Shown here: positions 35,501 to 45,136 of the stretch, piece after piece
Position numbering within the stretch: the first letter of the stretch is position 1
How the letters are laid out: each line of letters opens with the position of its first letter
Assembly (NCBI GenBank): GCA_903772945.1
Contig: CAICTM010000385.1
Location: forward strand, 1 to 64,000
Direction: 5' to 3'
DNA: 64,000 nt
DNA from: Seminavis robusta
Taxonomy: Eukaryota > Bacillariophyta > Bacillariophyceae > Naviculales > Naviculaceae
The notes under the pieces: model-generated
What the model saw: only the letters and a program-made list of their open reading frames with translations
Databases searched by the model: none
Told to the model about the DNA's origin: nothing
Position numbers and translations under genes: made by a program

Positions 35501-36204
35501 AGTCATCAACCAGAACAGGAGGAGGCTAGCTACTCGACAACACACAAGAGAGTGGATCCTACTACTGGATTCATCCCTCTAGCTAGTGTTATTTTCTAGT
35601 GTTTTGAAGGTGATTCCTGTGTCGGCACCCATTTTCCCATATGTACAAGTCCTGGACTTCATGTATTTTGCCTAAGTCGATGATTTCGTGGATAGATTTG
35701 CCCAAATCCTCGTGGACTTGTGATTTGATTTGGAGCATGTATTAGATGACTAGATAGAGTAATAAATTAGATATAAATGCTATGAATTGGCAACCACCAA
35801 AGAAACCATTAGGAACCTAGCTTTTACACATATACCTTGGTTCCTAATTTGCAAAGTTCTAAAAGAGATTCACAATCCACAAGAACCACGTGGGGATTGC
35901 CAAAATGGACATTGCCTTGTCTAATTGGAACCTAGGACTTGGTTGGAAAGATTTGGTTGGGGTCTGCTTCCTAAACTAGACCAGAGGTTCCCAATTCTGG
36001 AACTACCAAAAAATTGTGCTTCTTAGATGGTGATTATCTTCATTGCATCTTTGTCTTTTTATTAAGCTACAGCTATGCCTTCTGTGCTAGTAATTTCTGG
36101 TCTTTTTGCTGCCGTTGCACCTTTCTTCTTCTTCTTGGCTTTGCAAAGTTTTCCTTTACAGAAACAGAAGCAAAGAGCTAAATCCTCCACCGTTGCTGTT
36201 TGCT
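35501..36204. other. Gene-poor, AT-rich stretch
   Basis: Between the possible LTR and the fold-back element. A short + frame at 36075-36299 begins with a hydrophobic run (FFFFLALQSF) but continues into the GTCTC repeat array and is not accepted as a gene. Nothing else is recognised. Confidence 0.4.
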
Positions 36205-37055
36205 TATATCTGGACCTCTATGGAAATTTGAATCGTGCTAACGATCGTCTCTTAAATCCTTTTGATCGTCTCTTAATTAAAAGCAATGGTCTCCTATAAA
36301 TAGGAGACGATCAGGATTATCTCCTAAACCTTTCAAAGTCTCTTAAATCGTCTCCTGTTTTCAACGGATCGTCTCCTACTCTCAATGGATCATCTTCTAA
36401 GTGTACCATGTAAACTGTATGGTATCGTCTCCTAAATCTTTCGGATCGTCTCCTATTTCGAAACGATCGTTTCTTAATTGGAATATCCCTTTCTGAATAG
36501 TCTCCTAAATATAGGAGACGATTGCTTTCGTCGCTTAAATCATTTCGATTGTCTCCTACTAGTATGCCTCGGTGTATCGTCTCCTAATTATTTTGCCACG
36601 AATGATGTTTCCACAGAGGTCCTGCGGATTCAGCCAGAAGAGGATGGGTTGCTTGAAAACTCTGGAAACGTCATTCGTGGCAAAATACTTAAGAGACAAT
36701 ACACCGAGGAATAGGAGACGATCGAAATGATTAAGAGACGAAAGCAATCGTCTCCTATATTTAAGAGACGATTCATAGGAGACATTCAATTAGGAGACGA
36801 AAATTTCGAAATAGAGACGATCCGAAAGATTTAGGAGACGATACCATACAGTTTAATGGTACACTTAGGAGAAGATCCGTTGAGAATTGGAGACGATCGT
36901 TGAAAATAGGAGACGTTTTAAGAGAGACAAAAGATTTAGGAGACGATCCGTTTCGTCTCCTATTTTTAGGAGACGAAATCCATTAAATAGGAGACGATCA
37001 AAAGGATTTAGGAGACGAAAAGTAGCACGACTGAGTTTCCACAGAGGTCCTGGAG
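36205..37055. repeat. Large fold-back inverted repeat built of GAGACGA units
   Basis: The left arm (about 36205-36600) is full of TCGTCTCCTA words on the + strand. The right arm (about 36655-37055) is its reverse complement, with TAGGAGACGA words. Long stretches match: ACTGTATGGTATCGTCTCC on the left against GGAGACGATACCATACAGT on the right, and CCTCGGTGTATCGTCTCC against GAGACAATACACCGAGG. The spacer holds TTTCCACAGAGGTCCTG, which recurs at the right outer edge; a relative (TGGACCTCTATGGAAA) sits inverted at the left outer edge. The layout fits a Foldback-type transposon or a palindromic duplication. No coding region is seen inside. Confidence 0.75.
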
Positions 37056-37640
37056 TTGCTGTGGCTTTCCTAGAATTACGAAATGCAAAATTGCTATAAG
37101 CAACAATGGGCAGTATCTGGTATGAAGTCCTATCAGTTGAGGGGAGGCTCTAAATATTGGCAACAAGAAGTAGGCTTGATAGCTTTCCCTTTTTCACTAA
37201 ACTTCATATTTTTCGAAACGATCGTTTCGAAATAGGAGACGATCCGAAAGATTTAGGAGACGATACCATACAGTTTATATGGTACACTTAGGAGACGATC
37301 CGTTGAGAATTGGAGACGATCCGTTGAAAATAGGAGACGTTTTAAGAGGAGACAAAAGATTTAGGAGACGATCCGTTTCGTCTCCTATTTTTAGGAGACG
37401 AAATCCATTAAATAGGAGACGATCAAAAGGATTTAGGAGACGAAAAGTAGCACGACTTGAGTTTCCACAGAGGTCCTGGAGTTGCTGTGGCTTTCCTAGA
37501 ATTACGAAATGCAAAATTGCTATAAGCAACAATGGGCAGTATCTGGTATGAAGTCCTATCAGTTGAGGGGAGGCTCTAAATATTGGCAACAAGAAGTAGG
37601 CTTGATAGCTTTCCCTTTTTCACTAAACTTCATATTTTTC
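36810..37640. repeat. 426-bp direct tandem duplication of the right arm and flank
   Basis: The segment from about 36810 to 37211 is repeated from about 37224 to 37640. The word ATTACGAAATGCAAAATTGC occurs 426 bases apart (near 37075 and 37501), and TTCACTAAACTTCATATTTTTC ends both copies. The copies differ at only a few positions, mostly one-base indels, so the duplication is young compared with the inverted arms. Confidence 0.85.
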
Positions 37641-38155
37641 CTCTCGGAAGTATTGAAGTCAACCATTCTCGGCCATTGCTTGCAAAATTTTCACCTTCCC
37701 TTGGGCTATGACGGCTTGACCACTGCAGAAGCCTCTTAGACAAAGTGGCATTGTCCTCTACTATGGCTTAGAAGGGAATACATGAGTGTTGAAATATCTA
37801 ATGGCTACCAAAAGCAATGAAGCCACCGACCATTTTACAGGTGACTACTGTTGATAGGATGACTAAGAATCCAGAAATCACTAGCTAGCTAGTAGAGATA
37901 TCACGATAGACAATTTTGAGATGATCTACAGGTAACAAGTCATATATTTCTGTTGTATATTGATCTACACTATCAATACGAACTATTCCATGCTTGTGAC
38001 CTGGCTTTACTATGTAAGATCCCCTGAGAATACCGTTCGAAGCATCATAGTCGACTTGTTTTCTGAGAATCAGGAAAAGCCGTAGATTTTGGAGGCTCAC
38101 AATCGACCTACAACTGCAATATTCCTCCAACAATGGATGACGACTAGTCGATTGT
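37641..38155. other. Spacer between repeats and the truncated gene copy
   Basis: About 500 bases with a CACTAGCTAGCTAGTAG word near 37880. The minus frame 37885-38286 runs into the gene copy and is not accepted. No feature is recognised. Confidence 0.4.
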
Positions 38156-38159
38156 TTGC

Positions 38160-39312
38160 TGTGGGTGACATTATGCAGGTTTGGGAAAGACATGCCAAAC
38201 AATCGCCTTTTTGGCTTGGTTGAAGTACAGCAGGGACAATGAGATTTTACAAGTGGGGGATCAAACCGACTTGGTAACAAAGCCACATCTTGGAAAGCAC
38301 GATGACGATTTATCGGACCATGATGACATCGATGGCGATGTTATTGACGTGGATGATGATGATGCTGAAAGCCCAAAGCCAAAGAAAAAGTCCCAGCCTG
38401 CAAAGAAGCCAAAAACCAGCAACAAGGAGTCGTCACCCACCGACACGCATATTCCTCACCTGATTGTAGTCCCAGCCTCGGTAGTTTCCAACTGGGTCAG
38501 GGAGTTTGAGAACTTGCTCCTGATTTGAATGTTGTCAAATACCACGGCAGCACGGAAGAGCGAGACGAACTCAAATGCATTCTCTGTCCATTTATCAACA
38601 AGAGGGCACAACGCCAAATGTTGATGTGGTACTCACTTCCATTACATACTTTCAAAGAGAGAGCAGCGACGATCGAGCCTTTCTGGGAAGGATCAAGTTT
38701 GACTATCTCGTTGTCGACGAAGGTCATCTTTTGAAAAACGCTCACGGATTACGCTACAAGAACCTGGACCAATTCAGAATGTGTCATCGGCTCTTGCTAA
38801 CTGGCACACCAGGTAGGGACACCCTACTACTGGCTAGCGGTGGGATGTGGATGGAACAAAATGAAACCTAGCTAACCTCTTCCATCATTTCTTAACCACG
38901 GCAGTGCAAAACAGTCCACAAGAACTGATGGCTTTGCTTTGCTTCCTGATGCCGCTCTTCTCGCAGAAAACGGGCGAGTTTGATGAGCACGATTCCGACG
39001 GTGGATTGAGCATGCTGCAGCACTTTGTGAATTTGCAAGAAGGCAATGGTGGAAACAAAGAGAGTACTAATGAGTTTGCGTACCGAAAACTCAACCAACT
39101 CTTTGCCCCATTTGTGCTGCGGAGGCGAAAGAAAGACGTCCTTAGTCAGATCATCCCGCCAAAAACATATCAGGTTGAAATGGTCGAATTGGGAGATCAA
39201 GCCCGAACAATCTACAACGATGTCATTGCGAGTCACATCAAAGCCAAAAAGAACAAGACGAACCGAGCAAGTGACCATCTCTTCACAGCTCTTCGAAAGG
39301 CCGCACATCATC
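38160..39312 (+). pseudogene. Truncated duplicate of the Fun30/SMARCAD1-like gene
   Basis: This block matches 31143-32296 at an offset of about 7.0 kb. It starts inside intron 1 (TGTGGGTGACATTATGCAG) and covers exon 2, intron 2 and the first part of exon 3, then breaks off after GCACATCATC. It has no start, no N-terminus and no second helicase lobe. Exon 2 has lost its frame: a base is missing in GAGAACTTGCTCC (parent GAAAACTTTGCTCC) and another in AACAAGAGGGCACAACG. DEGHLLKN and the exon 3 segment LRRRKKDVL are still readable in separate frames. Retained introns show it arose by DNA duplication, not retroposition. It is very unlikely to make a working remodeller. Confidence 0.9.
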
Positions 39313-39356
39313 ATTCACCCTTTCGGCGGCAATGTAATTGCTAATGTAACTGTATG

Positions 39357-39560
39357 GTGATTTTCGGAGCTACACATTGAGCATGAGTAGTGTACGGTAC
39401 CATGTGTAGCTGCACCGGGAGAGGCTTGCTTATGTATATCTAGATCAACATCCCAGCATTGGGCCTGCTGCTCTCACGGGGTACATTCTGCCTGCTGCTC
39501 TGCCGTGTATGACTTTGCTGCCCGTCCTCTCAAGCCCTGAACCTTGAGCGGCTACCTCTG
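39357..39560. repeat. Duplicated 3' flank of the Fun30-like gene
   Basis: Phrases such as GATTTTCGGAGCTACAC, TGAGCATGAGT, GGCTTGCTTAT, CAACATCCCA and AAGCCCTGAACCTTGA match the parental 3' flank at about 33651-33850. The duplicated block therefore once reached past the gene end, and about 1.35 kb (parent 32297-33650) was lost in this copy. Confidence 0.7.
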
Positions 39561-39751
39561 TAGAAATCGGTATGACTGTGCCGAGATAATAGATGCACCA
39601 GCTTTCGAGGGCTTTTCACTCCCAAGACCGAAGTGGGACCGAGCAAGAATCCATAGTCCCGTCCCGGCCAGAACGTGATCAAATATTATGATAAACGGTT
39701 GAACCGAATGCGAATGTGCCCCCCCTGTTTGTCCAAAGGCAGTGCAGGTGC

Positions 39752-39782
39752 AGCGCTACTACATGTAGTATGTAGTAGCGCT
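39752..39782. repeat. Perfect 13-bp hairpin
   Basis: AGCGCTACTACAT, a five-base loop GTAGT, then ATGTAGTAGCGCT. Followed by a GCTAGCTAGCTAG word. It lies in gene-free DNA; function unknown. Confidence 0.8.
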
Positions 39783-41212
39783 GGCGAGCTGCTAGCTAGC
39801 TAGAGTACCGCTTTAGATTGGAGTGAGCAGATAGCCCTTTAGTGAGATGTTGGATACTTTACCGTAGTTGACACGGTGGAACTTTTCCACTGGCATAGCT
39901 CAATTCTGAACTATCTGCGGACGGTGTAGTGGAGTACGAAGTAGTGGCAACCGAGTTGATACCAGGATCCCGGTATCTTCTCACCATGTCGGACATCGTC
40001 CTTCATTGCGTTGTACCAGGTACCACCCGTTGGGATCCTCTTGCTACTGGCTATGTTGATGAAGTGGTTGACAGCTGGTGGTTGGTAGTGTCAGCCTCTC
40101 GTCAGCTCGTCAGCCCTCTCTTCTGCCAGCTGCCAGCCACTGTAAAAGGCTCCAACAGGCATCAAGCCGCTTGCTAGCGGGACTGATGGTATGGTGCATG
40201 GTGGCCAAAAAACACACCACTCCAAAAAGGTTGTTATTATTACCGTCCTGTAGGATGCACGTCATGAACGCATGAACAGATTTTAAGAAGACACCGAATC
40301 GGAAAGCGGAAATAGAACGCTGAATGAGGCAATGATCCTCATGACTCCTACAAGGATACTAGGTACCAGGTATAATAGTTGTACCGTACGATACTAGTAC
40401 TCTAGACTCGACTCTATAATAGTAGAGCACTACTCTGGCTTCCCACTTGGTACGCTACTACTGGAGTAGTATGCACAGTGGCAGACTGCATGCTGCATGA
40501 AGACAACACCCATACAGTACATATCATTTATCCTTGTACACGTAAGCCTTGATGAGAGCTGGAGTACGAACTGGTACCGGTACCTACACGCCTACACGTA
40601 CGTAACTGTACCACCTTGCCTTGAATGCCAGAAAGCACTTTGGCAAGCCCGGATTATGAGTGAGTCTTTTCGGAAAGTCATTCTTAAACAGCAGGTTTTA
40701 CAAAAGATTTGTCGAAAGCAGAGGAATGCGCAGCTGCAAAGTGTACTGCGTTATGGCAATTTGCCCCCAGTACACTGCAAACTGCAAGACACATTGATGA
40801 AAGCACTCTCATTCAAGTGCCAAAGACTGGCCACAACAGCCAACATCTTCCAACGCTGCATGCTTGTTGCGTTTCTCCACAAACCCACACAATTTTCAAC
40901 CCCACCAACACCTTGCATCGCTGCTGTCAACGGAAAATTTGATAGACCATAGTCGCGTCTCTCTTCAAATTAGCAAGAAGTTTGTTCGGATATCATATAT
41001 TTGTGAACTGGTATTGGCATTTGAAAGAAGGTACAGCGCCGCAAGCCACTGTCAGACACATAGTCCCAGCAAGTGAGTGTCCCAGCAGACTAATTGACAA
41101 GGATCTATTAGCGCGGCGAGGGCCAACCGTCGCAACTTTTGACACAGGAACTGAACGCTGTCAGTGTCATCCATTTACTGGTCAGCTCATCAGGTCGTAT
41201 ACCAATAACACC
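39783..41212. other. Intergenic region, no convincing gene
   Basis: About 1.4 kb with many short self-complementary words (GGTACCAGGTA, ACTAGTACTCTAGAC, GGTACCGGTACC). Frames at 39929-40177, 40497-40952 and 40709-41076 have no domain or consistent composition. It likely contains the promoter of the gene at 41213. Confidence 0.45.
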
Positions 41213-41863
41213 ATGGATCACATACCTCCTGGCGTCCGAGCCAAGATGGAGAAACGAGTCCAATTCGCAGCACCTCTGGTGGCAGTGATACCCCGCAGCA
41301 CTGCCCAAGGAGACAGCCATCAATCGTCTTCTCCTCTAGCGGCATCATCCGGATCATCATTCGGCTGGTATACCTCCAAGGAGCTCAGAGCTATACGCAA
41401 GGGCATTCATGCGTTGGTTGACTCTGAGAAAGACCGGAAAGGTTGTCAATCATCACAGCACGAGACTAGAGGCTTGGAGATATTCCTCTCTAAAGTGAGA
41501 AAGGACCTTCAAAGACACTATGCTCGGACTGTCCTGGAGGCCCAAAGACGCATCAAGCAAACAAGACGGTTACGAGTGGACTTGGCCGACACTCGCGACG
41601 ACGACGTGATGCTGCGAGGTGTGGCCGAGAAGTACAGCGAGTATGCCCGCGACAGGGCTCACCAGATTGCTCTGCGAGATCAGGATGACAGTCGGCGCCT
41701 CAACGGTAGTTTTATTATCAGCTCGAGCAAACACAACAACAAGGAGGCCGTGTTGGCCTCGTCGTCCTCCAAGAAACGGGTTCTCGTGGATCATTCACAG
41801 AGGATAGGAAGGAAACGACCAAACATTGCACCTTGTGGAGTCCTAGTTGGCCTCAACTCATAG
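41213..41863 (+). CDS. Diatom-type hypothetical protein with WYTSKEL / RGLE motifs
   Basis: Predicted 216-aa protein. The ATG at 41213 (MDHIPPGVRAKMEKRVQF) is preferred; the frame is open to 40982, but the upstream residues are unlike a protein N-terminus. The sequence has a Ser/Ala-rich linker, then WYTSKELRAIRKGIHALVDS, then ETRGLEIFLSKVRKD, then an Arg-rich helix with ARTVLEAQRRIKQTRRLRVD and a polar tail. The W-Y-T-x-x-E, RGLE and VLxxQ pattern is one I associate with a large family of unnamed diatom proteins. Helical and basic, probably intracellular. Function unknown. Confidence 0.6.
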   Translation: MDHIPPGVRAKMEKRVQFAAPLVAVIPRSTAQGDSHQSSSPLAASSGSSFGWYTSKELRAIRKGIHALVDSEKDRKGCQSSQHETRGLEIFLSKVRKDLQRHYARTVLEAQRRIKQTRRLRVDLADTRDDDVMLRGVAEKYSEYARDRAHQIALRDQDDSRRLNGSFIISSSKHNNKEAVLASSSSKKRVLVDHSQRIGRKRPNIAPCGVLVGLNS

Positions 41864-42461
41864 GCAAACTCCCCCGATCTTTCTTCTGCCATGGGCAGTA
41901 CAACCTCTATGCAACGTCTCATAGTAGCTAGTAGTACCGGCAGCTACTGAAGAATCCTCATTGTCATAAAAGTATAGAACACACATCACACTTTGTCATG
42001 TTGAGGGTGCCAGAAGGATCAGGTTTGATTGATTACACTCTCACGTTGGAAGGTGGTGGAAAGATCAGGAGCGATCTGAGAGTTGGGCATGGCCTGATAC
42101 CCGATGCTTTGAGAGCAGCATCATAGGTTGACACCTAATAGTAGGCAGTGATGTCTCCAGCGAAGCATTGGAGAGCTGTGGTTATGTCCGCTAGTGGGGT
42201 TACGAGTAGATTGTGTGACGTACAACAAAGCTACAAGTCATTGACAGCCAGCCATACAATGAAAAAGCCACACTTGGTCAACAACAGCATCAGCGGTAAA
42301 GCTATAAATCCAAAGGGCGACCCAAGTTTCTCAACTTTACCCACCGTCTCTGATCGACACTCGATAGCCACACCAACCCTACTCATGCAAACCCCAGAAG
42401 GTGGCTGAGTACCATAGCACCGGGAACAGGTATGTCGGCAGGTTGTTGAAAGCGACTCCTC
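41864..42461. other. Convergent intergenic spacer
   Basis: About 600 bases between the hypothetical gene and the sirtuin gene stop. A small + frame at 42148-42408 has no feature. Nothing else is recognised. Confidence 0.4.
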
Positions 42462-44544
42462 TCATAGATCTACCACTGCTGCGGGTTCCGCTGCAAACGT
42501 GTGTTCGCCTTTGTAATGAGTCCGGCTTAGCTTTGGAAAGCATTTCTGACAGAGATCATAGTCAAAGCATTCCTCACACTTATGAATGGTTCCCTCGATA
42601 CGCTTGGTGCACCCATCGCAATGTGCGACCTCCCGAAAGGTCACATCCGAGTTGTTGTCGTCTTCATCGCCATCGTCCCCATATCCGCCCTTGGACGGAT
42701 CTGCTCCTGGGAACAGCACCACGCGATCCTCTGGAACTGTGCAGAAGCTCCAGTCCTCTGCTTTGTGCGCTTCTAGTTCCTCATCTTCTTCATCGTCAGG
42801 GCCGGCCGTGGCTGTTGGATTGTCGATGTCGTCGTCGCCGTTCTTGAGAGCAGCACGCTCCCGAACACGAGACAAGATTTCGCATGATTGCTTATTTGTT
42901 TCGTCCATATCGGAGACATCGGCGGAAAACAGTCGCTTCGCCAGAAGGCGCGTGACATCATCACAGTATCCCAACATGTAAGCGTCAAAGACATAGGCAT
43001 CCCGAAAGTCTTTGTCAGCATCGTCACTACCAGACCCGTGTTTCCCCAAATTCTCAGTCTCGCTATTGCTGGACTTTGGATGAACAATGGTCCGGTTGAT
43101 CAAGATGCGAGGAATATTGGCGGGCATGTAGCCAATCACCTTGGACATCGGGGCACTGAAACAATGCGAGAGAGCAGAATCAAATCGATCAGTTAGCTGG
43201 GAGCTGATTCCAACCGAAAACATGCACGCAAACACACATCGGATACTTACACAGAAAGCGACGTGCCAATGACAATAAGAGCATCTACTTTCTTTCGATC
43301 GGATTCGAGGCTTTTTCGGACCGTATCATTCAGCGCCTCGCCAAAGAACGTCACTCCTGGCTTCAAGACACCACCACACGTAAACGGATTGCCTTCGTCC
43401 TGGAATGGCTGCACTTTCACTCCGGAGTCTCCTCGGGGCCGCTTTCGGGTTCGAGAAGGCTGAAGCTGAGGCGGCGAAGCCGCTCTGTTGGCAGCTCCAC
43501 CAGCCCCTTTGCCTTGCACTGGCTCTTGACAAAACGGCACTGTTCGTTTCAGAATTGCAGGCTCAATCTCCTTGGCTGTCACTTTGGTCTTGCACCGGAG
43601 ACAGCTAGCCCACTGAAGGGATCCGTGTGCATAGACCATTTTCTTTGGTGACACACCCGCGACCTGTTCTAGTCCGTCAATGTTCTGGCTGTAACTGTGC
43701 CACAAATATATAATAGTGAAGGCTCAAGTGTCAAATCGACTGTAACATGGTCGTGCCCGAAAGAGCGGGAGCACATGACTTACACTCTCAGCAGCATCTT
43801 CTTTTGCTCCAACATGGCCAATAGCTTGTGGCTGTCACTCGGTCGGACACGTTGTGCATTCTCCCCACTACCAAGAGGAAAATACAAATTTCGAGCAAAC
43901 TTGTAAAAAGGACGTGGATCTTCTCGAAAGACTTCCCAATCAAAGAGCTCTTCAGGGCAGGAGAGGCCAATATCCTGCACAGCAACACACACGCAAAGAC
44001 GCATCAGGGAATGATTCCGAGTCAAGTCGAGTCTAACGTCGAGTGTCATTCATCATCAGCTGCTACTAGTAGCTAGCCAGATGGAAAAAGTACAAGTACA
44101 TACCTCTGGGTCCAATGTCGAGTAGAGCCCACTTCCTCGAGATCGAAAATCGGGAATTCCACAGCTGACACTAATTCCTGCCCCATTCAGCACTACAATA
44201 TTCTTGCGGCCTCTCAGTAAATTCACGATGGAATCTATGCCTTCGGCAACCGTGGCTTTGCTGACATCTCGATACAATGGAAACGGCGGTCCTGCTTTGT
44301 TGACGTTGTTGCTCGTCGCGGTTTTTGCTTGCTTGGCGGCTGTTTTGATGCTCGGTGACGGACAACTGCGCTTGGTAGGATTCTTGATGGGTGACGTCGA
44401 ATAATCATCCGGTGACTTGTTCCGCTTGCCTTTGGCTTTGGGGATATCTTTCTTACTACTGGTAGTAGTGGCACTGGCGGCCAAGCTCTTGCTCCGAGTA
44501 TGCATCCTTGAAGACAGTTTGGCGTCCGCTTTCTTTTTCGTCAT
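42462..44544 (-). CDS. Sirtuin (SIR2-type NAD-dependent deacylase) with C-terminal ZZ zinc finger
   Basis: Predicted 589-aa protein. Four exons: 44104-44544, 43784-43974, 43251-43694 and 42462-43155, with GT-AG borders and matching phases. Start 44544 (MTKKKADAK); an ATG 11 codons upstream is possible. The first 85 residues are basic and Ser/Thr-rich, suggesting a nuclear protein. Catalytic core: [20 protein letters not shown] (NAD site, GAGIS at 121-125), [10 protein letters not shown], then HGSL with the proton-accepting histidine, then [14 protein letters not shown] and [12 protein letters not shown]. The zinc ribbon has CLRC, but the second cysteine pair is split: VPFCQ and NPFTCGG are about 45 residues apart, separated by a polar insert. 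The C-terminus carries [27 protein letters not shown] and paired histidines, a ZZ-type finger (about 538-586). Substrate unknown. Confidence 0.85.
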
Positions 44545-45136
44545 GGTCACAGACGACGGGGGGCGAAAGTACACCAATCAGGGGCACGGAATGGACGACG
44601 CAGAGGCGTGTTGGATGAGGTCGTTGTTTTCTTTGTAATCACACCGCTGGCCTCACAGATTTCCGTATCTCTCCGTTTGATCGAGGTCAGGACTGAGGAT
44701 CTCCTCTCTCGTCTCGAAAACTGCGCCTTCTCTCAACAACAAGGCTCTCCTTCTGAGAGTGTTGCGGACAAAGAGTGCCTTGGAGGTAGGTGTCGGTGTG
44801 TGAGGATGCGAAACAGGTTCAGGAAGCAAAGGTAGGCTTAAGCTTAGGGTTAGACACTTGATTAGGGATAGAGCTTTAGATACAGTTGTGATAGTACCGA
44901 TAGCTAGCAGAGCTGTAAACATATTATAGGCAAAGATCCGATTTCTGTCGTGAACACGACTGATGGTCTCTGGGACGTCCCAAATCGCAAACAGAACAAC
45001 CTCCATCGACCATCGACCATCGTCCATCGTCACAAGGTAACTCATTCTTTGCTCAATTGTGTCAATTGTTTCTACTGGTACCACCGTCCAACCTTTCAAC
45101 GCACCGAGTAGAGAAAGGGAATAATCATTGGTGAAG
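44545..45136. promoter_or_regulatory. Divergent intergenic region
   Basis: About 590 bases between the sirtuin (-) and the thioredoxin-domain gene (+). The sequence holds a CCATCGACCATCGACCATCG run near 45002. The minus frame 44653-45099 is not supported by any feature. Confidence 0.35.

Noticed and set aside
36887-37592. Arg-rich frames (RRRKVARL) inside the GAGACGA array
   Set aside because: They arise from translation of the short repeat on both strands and appear in each duplicate; not genes.
38181-38528. A functional short helicase protein from the duplicate copy
   Set aside because: The frame is only exon 2 up to a base loss; it has no start context of its own, and the ATG-like start lies in the former intron/exon border.
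40497-41076. Short + strand frames before the WYTSKEL gene
   Set aside because: Overlapping phases, no domain; more like leader sequence of the gene at 41213.
44653-45099. Minus-strand frame of 148 codons upstream of the sirtuin
   Set aside because: No domain, and it lies in the divergent promoter region. A 5' UTR or extra exon cannot be excluded, but nothing supports it.
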